Below are positions 15,761 through 24,782 of a stretch of DNA of 64,000 nt, piece after piece (position 1 is the first letter of the stretch; each line of letters opens with the position of its first letter). Source of the DNA: Pseudoalteromonas prydzensis (GTDB lineage: Bacteria; Pseudomonadota; Gammaproteobacteria; Enterobacterales; Alteromonadaceae); assembly GCF_001661495.1 (NCBI RefSeq), contig NZ_BDDT01000015.1:1-64000 (forward strand), in the 5' to 3' direction. A program made the position numbers and the translations under genes. The notes beneath the pieces were generated by a model. It worked only from the letters and a program-made list of their open reading frames with translations. It did no database searches and had not been told where the DNA came from.

Positions 15761-16099
15761 TTATAGCGACTTCATTGTGCCTTTCGGCAATACCGCTGAT
15801 ACTGCTGATTTTTGTACTGTCACTTCAGCTTGATCATTTAGTGAAATAACGATGAAGTCTTTATCCTCAGAGATTTTAGCGATTTTACCCACTAAACCAC
15901 CTTGGGTTAATACTTCGTCGCCTTTCGCCATCGCATTCATTAGCGCTTTATGCTCTTTTACGCGTTTAGCTTGCGGACGGTAAATTAAGAAATAAAATAC
16001 TAGGCCAAAAATAGCTAGCATAATCAACATCTCATAACCACCACCGGCTGGAGCTGCACCTGCCGCACTTGCGTGGGCGTTTGAAATAAATAAACTCAT
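15761..16099 (-). CDS. yajC: Sec translocon accessory protein YajC
   Basis: A 112-residue single-pass membrane protein. An N-terminal alanine/glycine-rich segment is followed by a membrane helix (about residues 22-42), the FYFLIYRPQAKR motif and a cytoplasmic domain with DEVLTQGG. It associates with SecDF. Gene order tgt-yajC-secD-secF is the standard gammaproteobacterial arrangement. Confidence 0.96.
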   Translation of the reverse strand: MSLFISNAHASAAGAAPAGGGYEMLIMLAIFGLVFYFLIYRPQAKRVKEHKALMNAMAKGDEVLTQGGLVGKIAKISEDKDFIVISLNDQAEVTVQKSAVSAVLPKGTMKSL

Positions 16100-16125
16100 A
16101 ACACTTCCTCTTTAATTTTTAAAAT

Positions 16126-17253
16126 TTAATTTGTGGTCTCTGCAAGCTCTGGCACTTCTTGGCCGCGGCGTGCATAAAAATCATTTACGAATTCATCTAA
16201 CTTGCCTTCACTGATCGCATTACGTAAACCTTCCATAACACGCTGATAATAACGCAAGTTATGAATAGTGTTTAGTCGTGCACCTAAAATTTCGTTGCAT
16301 TTATCAAGATGATGTAGGTACGCACGCGAATAATTCTTACACGTATGGCAATCACACTCTGGATCCAGTGGAGCTGTGTCTGTTTTATGTACTGCGTTGC
16401 GAATTTTAACAATGCCACCAGTAATAAATAAGTGACCATTACGCGCATTACGGGTTGGCATTACACAGTCAAACATGTCGATACCACGACGCACAGCTTC
16501 AACTAAATCTTCTGGTTTGCCTACGCCCATCAGGTAACGCGGCTTGTTCTCTGGCATTTTATAGGCACAATGATCAAGAATGTTGATCATCTCATTCTTA
16601 GGCTCACCCACAGATAAGCCACCTAATGCATAACCATCAAAGCCAATTTCTTCTAATCCGGCTTGTGATTGTGCGCGTAACTCAGGATACATACCGCCTT
16701 GAATAATACCAAACAAGGCTGATGGATTGTCACCATGGCCTTCTTTTGAACGCTTAGCCCAACGAAGCGATAACTCCATTGACTCTTTTGCTTCTTTTTC
16801 TGTGGCTGGATAAGGCGTACATTCGTCAAAAATCATCACGATGTCTGAGCCTAAGTCACGTTGCACTTGCATCGCTTTTTCTGGCGAAAGCATGATTTTT
16901 TCACCATTTACTGGCGAACTAAATAACACACCTTCTTCGCTGATTTTACGCATTGCACCTAAACTAAACACTTGGAAACCGCCTGAGTCAGTTAGTATAG
17001 GGCGATCCCAGTTCATAAAGCCATGTAAGCCACCATGCTGTTTGATGATTTCAGTGCCAGGGCGTAGCATTAAGTGAAAGGTATTACCTAAACAAATGTG
17101 CGCGCCAGTATCTTTTACCTCATCTGGGGTCATGCCTTTAACGGTGCCATAAGTACCTACTGGCATAAATGCTGGCGTTTCTACTACGCCTCGCTCAAAA
17201 ATCAAGCGGCCACGGCGGGCTTTACCGTCTGTACGGTCTAATTCAAATTTCAT
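16126..17253 (-). CDS. tgt: Queuine tRNA-ribosyltransferase Tgt
   Basis: A 375-residue enzyme that exchanges guanine 34 of tRNA-Asp/Asn/His/Tyr for preQ1. Visible are SGGFQVFSLG with the active-site Asp nearby, the second catalytic Asp in IDMFDCVMPTRNARNG, and the zinc site in CDCHTCKNYSRAYLHH. The start at 17253 (MKFELDRTDG) has GAGGA upstream and gives the E. coli length. The 11-codon upstream extension of the frame is rejected. queA lies upstream but is separated by its own terminator. Confidence 0.97.
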   Translation of the reverse strand: MKFELDRTDGKARRGRLIFERGVVETPAFMPVGTYGTVKGMTPDEVKDTGAHICLGNTFHLMLRPGTEIIKQHGGLHGFMNWDRPILTDSGGFQVFSLGAMRKISEEGVLFSSPVNGEKIMLSPEKAMQVQRDLGSDIVMIFDECTPYPATEKEAKESMELSLRWAKRSKEGHGDNPSALFGIIQGGMYPELRAQSQAGLEEIGFDGYALGGLSVGEPKNEMINILDHCAYKMPENKPRYLMGVGKPEDLVEAVRRGIDMFDCVMPTRNARNGHLFITGGIVKIRNAVHKTDTAPLDPECDCHTCKNYSRAYLHHLDKCNEILGARLNTIHNLRYYQRVMEGLRNAISEGKLDEFVNDFYARRGQEVPELAETTN

Positions 17254-17370
17254 ATCATCCTCAATGTCAGAAAAACAGTCCAACAAGCTATAATTTAACC
17301 GCTCGATTCTACCATTAGTTACTATGGCATTACTATTAATTGGGCTAAAAGCTGAAATTAAAAGTAAAAA

Positions 17371-17391
17371 AACCCAGCATTTTGCTGGGTT
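17371..17391 (-). terminator. Terminator of queA
   Basis: AACCCAGC/GCTGGGTT stem with a 5-nt loop. On the minus strand it is followed by a run of seven T. It lies 22 bp after the queA stop, so tgt probably has its own promoter in 17254-17370. Confidence 0.88.
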
Positions 17392-17412
17392 CTAAACTGA
17401 TTTAAGAAGGCT

Positions 17413-18444
17413 TTATTTCCGAGTCAGAAACATCGCATCACCGTAACTGAAAAAGCGATACTTTTGTTCGATTGCAGTTTGATAAGCACTCATAATATTT
17501 TCCTGCCCAGCAAACGCACTGACCAGCATAATAAGTGTCGATTCTGATAGGTGAAAGTTAGTCACCATGGCATCAACCACATTAAATTGGTAACCCGGAT
17601 AAATAAAGATATCCGTATCGCCAAAGTAGCTAGCTAATTGCCCGCCATGTATTTTAGCCGCCGATTCAAGTGAACGAACCGACGTTGTCCCCACGGCAAT
17701 AACGCGGCCGCCTTTGGCTTTCGTGGCTGCCACTGCGGCCACCACATCATCGGGTACTTCAATATACTCTGAGTGCATTATATGATCATCAACCGAATCT
17801 ACCCGCACTGGTTGAAACGTACCCGCGCCTACATGCAAAGTAACAAAGGCCATGTTTACGCCTTTCGCTTTTAATGCCGCCATTAGCGAGTCATCAAAAT
17901 GCAGGCCTGCAGTAGGTGCCGCAACGGCGCCAGGCTTTTCGCCATACACGGTTTGATAACGTTTACGGTCTTCGTCGGTATCTGGGCGATCAATGTACGG
18001 CGGTAAAGGCATATGACCAATATCGTTTAAAATTTCCAGCACATTTTGCTCACCCGTAAAGTCCAATTCAAACAATTCACCATGACGCCCAACCATGGTC
18101 GCTTCAGCTTTGCCTTCAAGAATAATGATTGTGCCAGGTTTAGGCGATTTGCTGGCGCGGACATGGGCAAGCACACGATGCTCATCAAGCACTCGCTCTA
18201 CCAGCACTTCCAATTTACCGCCTGATGCTTTTTGGCCGTACATTCGCGCGGGGATCACTTTAGTATTGTTAAATACCAACAAGTCATTTTCATTTACTAA
18301 ATCAAGAACATCACTAAAAACCTTATGTTCAACTGTGCCACTTGGGCCATCTAAAGTCAGTAAACGGCTGCTGGTTCGATCCTGTTTAGGAAAACGAGCA
18401 ATTAATTCATCAGGTAGGTCAAAGCTAAAATCGGCCACGCGCAT
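17413..18444 (-). CDS. queA: S-adenosylmethionine:tRNA ribosyltransferase-isomerase QueA
   Basis: A 343-residue enzyme that converts preQ1 to epoxyqueuosine on tRNA. It begins MRVADFSFDLP like E. coli QueA (356 residues) and contains FNNTKVIPARM, GAVAAPTAGLHF and HVGAGTFQPVR. The start at 18444 is chosen over an ATG six codons upstream on family alignment. It functionally precedes the Tgt product in the same pathway. Confidence 0.97.
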   Translation of the reverse strand: MRVADFSFDLPDELIARFPKQDRTSSRLLTLDGPSGTVEHKVFSDVLDLVNENDLLVFNNTKVIPARMYGQKASGGKLEVLVERVLDEHRVLAHVRASKSPKPGTIIILEGKAEATMVGRHGELFELDFTGEQNVLEILNDIGHMPLPPYIDRPDTDEDRKRYQTVYGEKPGAVAAPTAGLHFDDSLMAALKAKGVNMAFVTLHVGAGTFQPVRVDSVDDHIMHSEYIEVPDDVVAAVAATKAKGGRVIAVGTTSVRSLESAAKIHGGQLASYFGDTDIFIYPGYQFNVVDAMVTNFHLSESTLIMLVSAFAGQENIMSAYQTAIEQKYRFFSYGDAMFLTRK

Positions 18445-18611
18445 AGGATATATCCAGATCAAAAAAGTCGCGCCAAGTTTAACTGTATCGCGCTATTAGC
18501 TCAACCAACGGCCTGAATAAAAATACCCTGAATGTTCTCTTGTGGTTCGGGACAAATGGCATTATTCTACTGGACTGAATTAAAGTTGGGTTGAAAAGAG
18601 GTATGACATAG

Positions 18612-21137
18612 ATGGCTAAGCAGCTAAGTTTGCTGATCTTAAATGCCAGTGTCGCTGAGCGTCAGGCAGTTAAGTCAACCTTAAGTCGACTTAATGTATT
18701 TACTTTTCTTGAAGTAGCCGACAGCCAGCAAGCCCTCGAAATTTTAAAGTCTCAAGCTGTTGATGTCATTATTACCGGGCTCAATGTTGGTAAAATCGAT
18801 GGTTGGCGATTCTCGCGGATGATCCGTTCTGGGTTATTAAAAACCCCAAAAAACACCCCAATCGTACTCACGCCACCTATTTATTGTGAGCGTATAGCAG
18901 AAACCACTGCTCGTAGTTACGGCATAGATGCGGTACTGCCATTTGAGCGCCAAGATATGCTACCGCAAGTGTTAGCGAATGTGTTATCGACTCATTTAGA
19001 AAAAAGCAGCCGCTTAGACTTATTGCTGCTTGAAGCCGACAGCGCTAAAGCAGCCGAAATAACACAACACTTACAACTCAACTTTGCCTGTACCCATGTT
19101 GCTAATAATAAACAAGCGCTAGCTATCTATTTACAACAAAAGTTTGCCATCGTATTACTTGATGCAACCGCCGAAAATGCCGGAGCTGCAAGCCAATTAG
19201 TTGAAGAAATTTTACAGCATAATCCAAAGCAAGCCATTGTAACCATTATCGACACGAAAGATGCAAACCATGCTGAGCAACTGCTACTTTCGGGTGTTAC
19301 TGATTTCATTCGTGCGCCCTACGAGCATTCATTGCTCACAAAAGTATGCGACCATGCTGCACGTCGCGAAGATTTTATGGTCAGTTATGCCGAGTTTGCG
19401 CAAAAGGTTGAGCAGCTCAGCCAAAGTCAAAATCGTTATAAAGAGCTGTTTTCAGCCCATCAACGGATCCTGTTACACCTAAATACTGTGGTGCTTGAAT
19501 TTGATCAACAAGGGCGAATTCGTTTTATCAACCCTGCTTGGGAAGCACTCAGTGGTTTTGGCATAAAACAAACCTTAACCAAAGCACTCTCTGACTTTTG
19601 TATTAATGACTGTAAAGAAAAGCTGCTTGATACCATTAGCAGTATTTTGCAAGGCGGCGCTTTGCAACAGCAGGTAGAAGTACAAATTATTCATAAAGAT
19701 GGTCGCGCTATCTGGGTTGAGTGTCGTTTACAACTGATCAAAAACAGTAGTAATGCGGCAACGATAACCGCCACTATCGATAATATTCATGAGCGTAAGC
19801 AAGCTGAATTACAGCTACGTCATTTGGCCTTACATGACACCTTAACAGGTTTACATAATCGCTATTATTTTGATCAACAACTGAATCGAATTTGCCAACC
19901 ACAACGCACCTATGGCGACATAGAGCACGCCTTAATTTATATCGACCTTGACCACTTTAAAATTATTAATGACAGTAAAGGCCATCAACAAGGTGATATC
20001 GTCCTAAAAGAAGTGGCACAGCTATTTACCGCCAATATCAGTGACGAGCACTTAGTGTGTCGTATCGGTGGTGACGAATTTGCAGTGATCTTAAAGAATA
20101 TGAGCTTGCTTGATGCGCACTTAATCGCAGAAAGCATTTGTATGGCAATTGAAGGCCATCAGTTTAAATCTGAAGAGCAAGTGTATTCAATCAGCTGCTC
20201 GATAGGCTTAACGCAGATCACAGCCGCCAACCACGATCCGAGTGAATGTTTAAAACAAGCCGATATTGCTTTATATGTTGCAAAAAGCTTAGGTCGTAAT
20301 TTAGTGCATTGTTACTCAAAAGAAGATGCCAACCATAACACCTTGCAAGCTGGCTTGGAGTGGGGACACAGTATTCGCCAAGCGCTGCAGCAAAACCAAA
20401 TTGAATTACATTACCAACCAATTTGGAATTTCAAACAAGGTGGCGTCGCTTATTTTGAAGCGCTATTACGATTAAAACTCGATGGTGAGCTGATCTTCCC
20501 CAATCAATTTATTCCATCATTGGAATTACTAAACGATACCTACTTGATGGATCAATGTGTGATCAGCAATGCCATTGCTGCCATCGCAGTCAATCCCGAA
20601 CTAAATCAAGTTGCAATTAACCTCTCGGCGCAATCGTTTTTAGATGAACGCTTATTACCACATATCGAATCCACTCTTGAAAAGTGTCAGGTCGTTCCGA
20701 CTCGGGTTATTTTTGAAATCACCGAATCAGCCAGTATTAATAACCTGACGGCCACCCGACTAATGATTGAGAAACTCAATCGCTTGGGCTGCCATTTCTC
20801 AATAGATGACTTTGGAACAGGCTTTAGTACCTTTAATTATCTTAAGCAACTGCCTGCGCAACACGTGAAAATAGATGGCTCATTTGTTCGTGATATGCTC
20901 AATGATCCGATTGATTTAGCACTCGTTAAAGCAATTAATGATATTAGCCGCTCGCTAGATAAGCGCTCTGTAGCTGAGTATGTAGAAAATAAAGAGATTT
21001 TTTTAGCGCTGAAGGAAATTGGCGTTGACTACGGGCAAGGATACTTTATTTCTCGTCCTGTACCGATAGAAAAAATTAAACATCAATTACAAAAAATTTC
21101 TGAAAACAAAACTTTTTACGAACAATCACCTAGCTAG
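18612..21137 (+). CDS. REC-REC-PAS-GGDEF-EAL c-di-GMP protein
   Basis: An 841-residue cytoplasmic regulator. The first receiver-like domain (about 1-125) lacks the acidic pair and has Gly where the phospho-Asp should be (DVIITGLN). The second (about 135-255) keeps an Asp (VLLDAT) but lacks the conserved Lys (FIRAPYE). A PAS domain follows (about 285-395), then GGDEF (intact GGDEF at 486) and EAL (EALLRL at 616, INLSAQSF, EITES, SIDDFGTGFS, KIDGSF; AEYVE replaces the usual AEGVE). Both catalytic domains look usable. Phosphorylation control is doubtful because the first receiver lacks its acceptor. Confidence 0.88.
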   Translation: MAKQLSLLILNASVAERQAVKSTLSRLNVFTFLEVADSQQALEILKSQAVDVIITGLNVGKIDGWRFSRMIRSGLLKTPKNTPIVLTPPIYCERIAETTARSYGIDAVLPFERQDMLPQVLANVLSTHLEKSSRLDLLLLEADSAKAAEITQHLQLNFACTHVANNKQALAIYLQQKFAIVLLDATAENAGAASQLVEEILQHNPKQAIVTIIDTKDANHAEQLLLSGVTDFIRAPYEHSLLTKVCDHAARREDFMVSYAEFAQKVEQLSQSQNRYKELFSAHQRILLHLNTVVLEFDQQGRIRFINPAWEALSGFGIKQTLTKALSDFCINDCKEKLLDTISSILQGGALQQQVEVQIIHKDGRAIWVECRLQLIKNSSNAATITATIDNIHERKQAELQLRHLALHDTLTGLHNRYYFDQQLNRICQPQRTYGDIEHALIYIDLDHFKIINDSKGHQQGDIVLKEVAQLFTANISDEHLVCRIGGDEFAVILKNMSLLDAHLIAESICMAIEGHQFKSEEQVYSISCSIGLTQITAANHDPSECLKQADIALYVAKSLGRNLVHCYSKEDANHNTLQAGLEWGHSIRQALQQNQIELHYQPIWNFKQGGVAYFEALLRLKLDGELIFPNQFIPSLELLNDTYLMDQCVISNAIAAIAVNPELNQVAINLSAQSFLDERLLPHIESTLEKCQVVPTRVIFEITESASINNLTATRLMIEKLNRLGCHFSIDDFGTGFSTFNYLKQLPAQHVKIDGSFVRDMLNDPIDLALVKAINDISRSLDKRSVAEYVENKEIFLALKEIGVDYGQGYFISRPVPIEKIKHQLQKISENKTFYEQSPS

Positions 21138-21340
21138 AACTGTTACATTTTTAAACAATTCAAGCTGATTTTTTACTTCCATCTTAGAATAACTCATCTA
21201 TACTTTGTCTATCGCTTGGCAAATGTCTTGTTATTATACTGATTATCAAAAAATAACATGACATCACCGAATGACCACAACATACTACGTAACAGATAAC
21301 ATATTGTTATTAGTATTATTGTCAATTTATGGAGTGAATT

Positions 21341-21565
21341 ATGACGCAATTAATCGTGCTATTACTAGTGGTAAACTTAGGGATAACTTACCAATGCTAC
21401 CGTAACGCCGAACGTAAAGGCTACCCGGTAACAACATTTACTTGCTTAGGGCTGGTACCCTATTTTAATTTAGTGGTGTGGGTGTATTTATTGTTTTTAC
21501 CCGATATTACGCCGTTCAATAAACAGTTTGAGTATGAAGGACATAATGAAAAGCAGCCTTTATAA
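21341..21565 (+). CDS. Small membrane protein of unknown function
   Basis: A 74-residue protein with two hydrophobic segments (about residues 3-17 and 34-54) joined by a short charged loop (YRNAERKGYP). A soluble acidic tail follows. I recognise no family. The ATG lies 8 bp after GGAG, which supports translation. It stands alone, followed by a hairpin that overlaps its stop codon. Confidence 0.6.
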   Translation: MTQLIVLLLVVNLGITYQCYRNAERKGYPVTTFTCLGLVPYFNLVVWVYLLFLPDITPFNKQFEYEGHNEKQPL

Positions 21566-21576
21566 TCGGCTGCTTT
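21550..21576 (+). terminator. Probable terminator overlapping the stop of the small membrane protein gene
   Basis: AAAGCAGCC/GGCTGCTTT stem with a 9-nt loop and a short T-rich tail. The upstream arm lies inside the last codons. Confidence 0.55.
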
Positions 21577-21603
21577 ATTGGTCAGGGATTTTTTACCGTG
21601 CCA

Positions 21604-22515
21604 TTAAAACTGATAGCTAATTGCTTTAAGGGCTAACTCGCTGGCTTTAATGTCACCCACTACGCATTTTTTTATATCTGCCTTAGTGAATACTTTGATC
21701 AAACTCTGGTTTTTATCAGCCAAACCTTTGAGTACGAAACTGACACGCTCATCGTTTGGCAAACTACGTAAACCACTGCCATAGTCACAAAGCGTTAAAC
21801 TAATACTGTTATTAACCTGTGCGAGCAGCTTTTGCTGCTCTGCTGCTTGTTGCTTTTCACGCTCAGCTTGTTTTGCGGTGATATCTTGGCGTAACTGCTG
21901 CTGCTGTTTTGTGAGTGTAGTTTGTTGCTTTTCAAGCTTAGCGATATCTTTTTCGAGTGTTTTTTTACGTTGTTCAAGCTCTTTGGCTTCGGCGCTATTA
22001 TCATGGCGGCTAGCAAATTCTAAATCACGCTTTTCACGTTCCAACTCACGTAAATCTCGGCTAACATCGCGCTCTTGCTCAGCAATCTCACGTACTCGCT
22101 CCGCACCTTCGCGCATAACTTCCATCGCTTGTTGGTAAGCTTCACGTGATGATTCAACAGCCTGCTCACTTAATACTTCAACATGCTCAGTGATGAATTC
22201 AACATCCACATTTGAAAAATCAATGTCGGGCAACGGTGGCAATGGCGCATTTGGCGCGTTACTAAAAATGGTCTGCCAACGACTTGCGCCTCTAACATCC
22301 AGCTCAAATACCACGCCTTGACCAACAAAGTAGTTAGCAGAAATTGCGCGGATCTTTTTATCGGTATCCTGCTTTAAAGCGCTACTTAAAATATTTTCCA
22401 TAATACCGACTTCGCGCTGGATAGCGGCCAATTCTGCAGGGGCTTTTGCTTGCAGGTTGCCAGCTGCACAACCAATAACCGCAATGATAGCGCTGCTGAT
22501 AAGTTTTTTATTCAT
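21604..22515 (-). CDS. Secreted coiled-coil protein, third gene of a sigma factor operon
   Basis: A 303-residue protein with an N-terminal signal peptide (MNKKLISSAIIAVIG...LQAKA). A long Glu/Lys/Gln-rich coiled coil spans about residues 130-225, and a C-terminal domain with two cysteines (LCDYGSG, KKCVVGD) follows. It ends the ECF sigma/anti-sigma operon, 5 bp after the anti-sigma gene, so it may be an envelope-located sensor or the operon's output. No family recognised. Confidence 0.7.
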   Translation of the reverse strand: MNKKLISSAIIAVIGCAAGNLQAKAPAELAAIQREVGIMENILSSALKQDTDKKIRAISANYFVGQGVVFELDVRGASRWQTIFSNAPNAPLPPLPDIDFSNVDVEFITEHVEVLSEQAVESSREAYQQAMEVMREGAERVREIAEQERDVSRDLRELEREKRDLEFASRHDNSAEAKELEQRKKTLEKDIAKLEKQQTTLTKQQQQLRQDITAKQAEREKQQAAEQQKLLAQVNNSISLTLCDYGSGLRSLPNDERVSFVLKGLADKNQSLIKVFTKADIKKCVVGDIKASELALKAISYQF

Positions 22516-22520
22516 GCTCT

Positions 22521-23117
22521 TTACTCCTGGTTTTTCGCAATGGCGGCCATTGGCTGCTCTTGTACTTGTTCGGCTAAGTCGTTTAGCTGCATCCGCAGAT
22601 ACGCTTGATCTTGAGCACGCAGGGTTTTGATATAGGTAATTAAGCTATTAATGTCTTCTTGGCGTTCGACGCGTCCTGTGGCAATCGCCTCTTTAGCCAG
22701 TTGATACATGTGTTGCTGTTGTAATTCATTTTGCGCCGTTATAATTTTTTGCAGTTGGTCAATTTGCTTTTGCTGTGACTCTAATAACTGCGTTTGTTTC
22801 GCGACCTGATCCAGTAATTCGGGAGCCTGTTGCTGCGGCATAACTAAAAATACCAGCGAACAAATCATGACTGATGCTGCAACAGCCCATATACCGGCCA
22901 CACCAAATACGCTCTCTGAAGCGACCTGTGGCATCGTTGATTGGCGATCCCATTGTGGTACTGGCACTGTGTTATATTCGCGACTATGTTGTTGCCAAAC
23001 TTGTGCTTGGCTCATGAGCGCACGATATTCAGGGTCATTTTCAAGCTGCTGTAATTGCGCATCACTTAAAACGTTCCCCTCTAACCATTGCTCAAAAAGC
23101 GCCTCTAAATTAGCCAT
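22521..23117 (-). CDS. Predicted membrane anti-sigma factor
   Basis: A 198-residue protein with a cytoplasmic N-terminal domain (about 1-85), one membrane helix (about 86-105, VAASVMICSLVFLV) and a periplasmic coiled coil. There is no HxxxCxxC zinc motif. It overlaps the upstream ECF sigma gene by 8 bp, the usual arrangement for a cognate anti-sigma. The ATG at 23117 has GGAGG upstream and is preferred to a TTG one codon earlier. The role is inferred from architecture and position. Confidence 0.75.
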   Translation of the reverse strand: MANLEALFEQWLEGNVLSDAQLQQLENDPEYRALMSQAQVWQQHSREYNTVPVPQWDRQSTMPQVASESVFGVAGIWAVAASVMICSLVFLVMPQQQAPELLDQVAKQTQLLESQQKQIDQLQKIITAQNELQQQHMYQLAKEAIATGRVERQEDINSLITYIKTLRAQDQAYLRMQLNDLAEQVQEQPMAAIAKNQE

Positions 23118-23652
23118 CAACGGCCTCCAAATGAACCTTTAACTTGCCTAATGCACTGTATAATCGTGACTTGGCGGTATTTGTGGAAATATCCAGTTGC
23201 TCTGCAATCTCTTCAAAAGTGCAATGCTGAAAAAACTTTAGCTCCACTACTAAACGTTGCTCCCACGGTAAGTTATTTAACATCGTTGTTAATTGTTGAT
23301 GTTGAACTTGCACTAACTGATTGCTCTCCAGCTCGCTGTGCTCACATGCCTGTTCAGGCACTTCATCAAGACTCTGGAAATGCTTGCGACGACGATAATA
23401 CTCAACGCTGCGACGGTGTACTATCTGGAACACCCAAGTGTTAAAACTTGATTCACCACGAAAACTTGGCAAACTTTTATACACAGAGATAAACACCTCT
23501 TGCATTAAATCCATAGCATCATCAGGGTTACTAAGCATGCGCAAGCAATAGTTATAAACTTGGCTTTCATGCTGTTTAACCAACTTAAGCCAGGCGCGTT
23601 TATTCCCTTGCTGTGCTTTGGCGATTAATGTTTCTATTGATTGAAAAAACAC
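23110..23652 (-). CDS. ECF-type RNA polymerase sigma factor
   Basis: A 180-residue sigma-70 family factor. Region 2 runs from about 25 to 90 (YNYCLRMLSNPDDAMDLMQE, then FRGESSFNTWVFQIVHRR). Region 4 runs from about 120 to 175 (LPWEQRLVVELKF, then TFEEIAEQLDISTNTAKSRL). It starts with GTG. It heads a three-gene operon with an anti-sigma factor and a secreted coiled-coil protein. It resembles the RpoE-like group broadly, but the anti-sigma protein and the lack of rseB/C show it is not rpoE itself. Target genes are unknown. Confidence 0.9.
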   Translation of the reverse strand: MFFQSIETLIAKAQQGNKRAWLKLVKQHESQVYNYCLRMLSNPDDAMDLMQEVFISVYKSLPSFRGESSFNTWVFQIVHRRSVEYYRRRKHFQSLDEVPEQACEHSELESNQLVQVQHQQLTTMLNNLPWEQRLVVELKFFQHCTFEEIAEQLDISTNTAKSRLYSALGKLKVHLEAVDG

Positions 23653-23763
23653 GATTCTCGATGCTTAGTTATTTTACTTATTAGGTTAGTCGATAGTGCG
23701 AGGAAGATAGTTTGGAAAAGATGAAAATAAATTAAAATAAATGAAAAAGCTCACCTAAATGAG

Positions 23764-24690
23764 CTATTCCTGCATAGATGGTATTAAACGGCACTGCTGC
23801 TTTAAAAAGCCCTCTAGCATTTGGCTAAATAAGCGAAAGTCTCGAATGCGTCCGGTGGTTTTGCGCCATAAAATGCCAATATCACGGTATGCATCACCTT
23901 GCGAAGGCGTTGCTAGCATATTCTTATGCGCTAAAATACCGGCGTTAATCGCCATTTGCGGTAAAAACGTCACCCCTAGCTGGTGCTCAACCATGCTCAG
24001 CAATGTATGCAAACTAGCGGCTTCAAACGGGTTGATACAACTGGAACGGTTCAAGTGACATGCACTGAGCGCATGCCCCGTCATACAATGCTCTCGCTCT
24101 AATAAGAACACGCTGGCTTCAGGGAGCAAGTTAAAATCTTCAATGTTTTTAGCGGGTAAGTAATCTTTGTGATGCACTAAACAAAAATGATCTTGCGCGA
24201 GCACTTGGGTATGAAACTTCTCTGTATCATAAGGTAGTGCTAACAAGGCCATATCGATATGACCATGCTCTAACTTATCCAGCAAGCTATCGCTGGTATC
24301 TTCAACCAGAACCAGCTCTAAATCGGCAAATTGTTGCTGACAAAGGTGATATAAAGGCGCGGCAATAAAACTAGCAATGGTTGGAATAACACCGAGTGTG
24401 AGCGTACCGCTTAGTGGTGTTAAATGACTTTTAGTCAGCTCTCTAACACTGAGTGTATCATCAATAATTTTTCGTGCCCGCTCGACCACTTCTTCACCGA
24501 TGGCGGTGAACATCAAGCTGCGGTTTTCACGTTCGATGAGTTGGCAACCGAGTGTTTCTTCAAGGGTTTGAATCGCACTACTGAGTGTTGACTGCCCGAT
24601 GAAACACGCACTTGCTGCGCGTCCAAAGTGCTGATGCTGATGAACTGCCAATAAATACTGCAGTTGTTTAATACTTGGTAAGTTCGTCAT
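23764..24690 (-). CDS. oxyR: Hydrogen-peroxide-sensing LysR regulator OxyR
   Basis: A 308-residue LysR-type regulator. The N-terminal winged helix contains FGRAASACFIGQSTLSSAI. The effector domain carries the redox pair Cys202 (REHCMTG) and Cys211 (LSACH), nine residues apart like Cys199 and Cys208 of E. coli OxyR (305 residues). It should activate peroxide-defence genes when the disulfide forms. Start at 24690 by alignment; the GTG five codons upstream is less likely. It follows pitA on the same strand behind a probable terminator. Confidence 0.93.
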   Translation of the reverse strand: MTNLPSIKQLQYLLAVHQHQHFGRAASACFIGQSTLSSAIQTLEETLGCQLIERENRSLMFTAIGEEVVERARKIIDDTLSVRELTKSHLTPLSGTLTLGVIPTIASFIAAPLYHLCQQQFADLELVLVEDTSDSLLDKLEHGHIDMALLALPYDTEKFHTQVLAQDHFCLVHHKDYLPAKNIEDFNLLPEASVFLLEREHCMTGHALSACHLNRSSCINPFEAASLHTLLSMVEHQLGVTFLPQMAINAGILAHKNMLATPSQGDAYRDIGILWRKTTGRIRDFRLFSQMLEGFLKQQCRLIPSMQE

Positions 24691-24708
24691 ACTTTCTTTA
24701 CCCACAAA

Positions 24709-24743
24709 TAAAAAGACCCCAACACCAAGGGCATTGAGATCTT
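24709..24743 (-). terminator. Probable terminator of pitA
   Basis: On the minus strand AAAAGA...CCC pairs with GGG...TCTTTT, followed by TTATTTG. The stem is imperfect, so confidence is moderate. Confidence 0.5.
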
Positions 24744-24782
24744 TTCAAGCTAAAAGTCTGTAATACTCAAAAGCTGCTGGAT

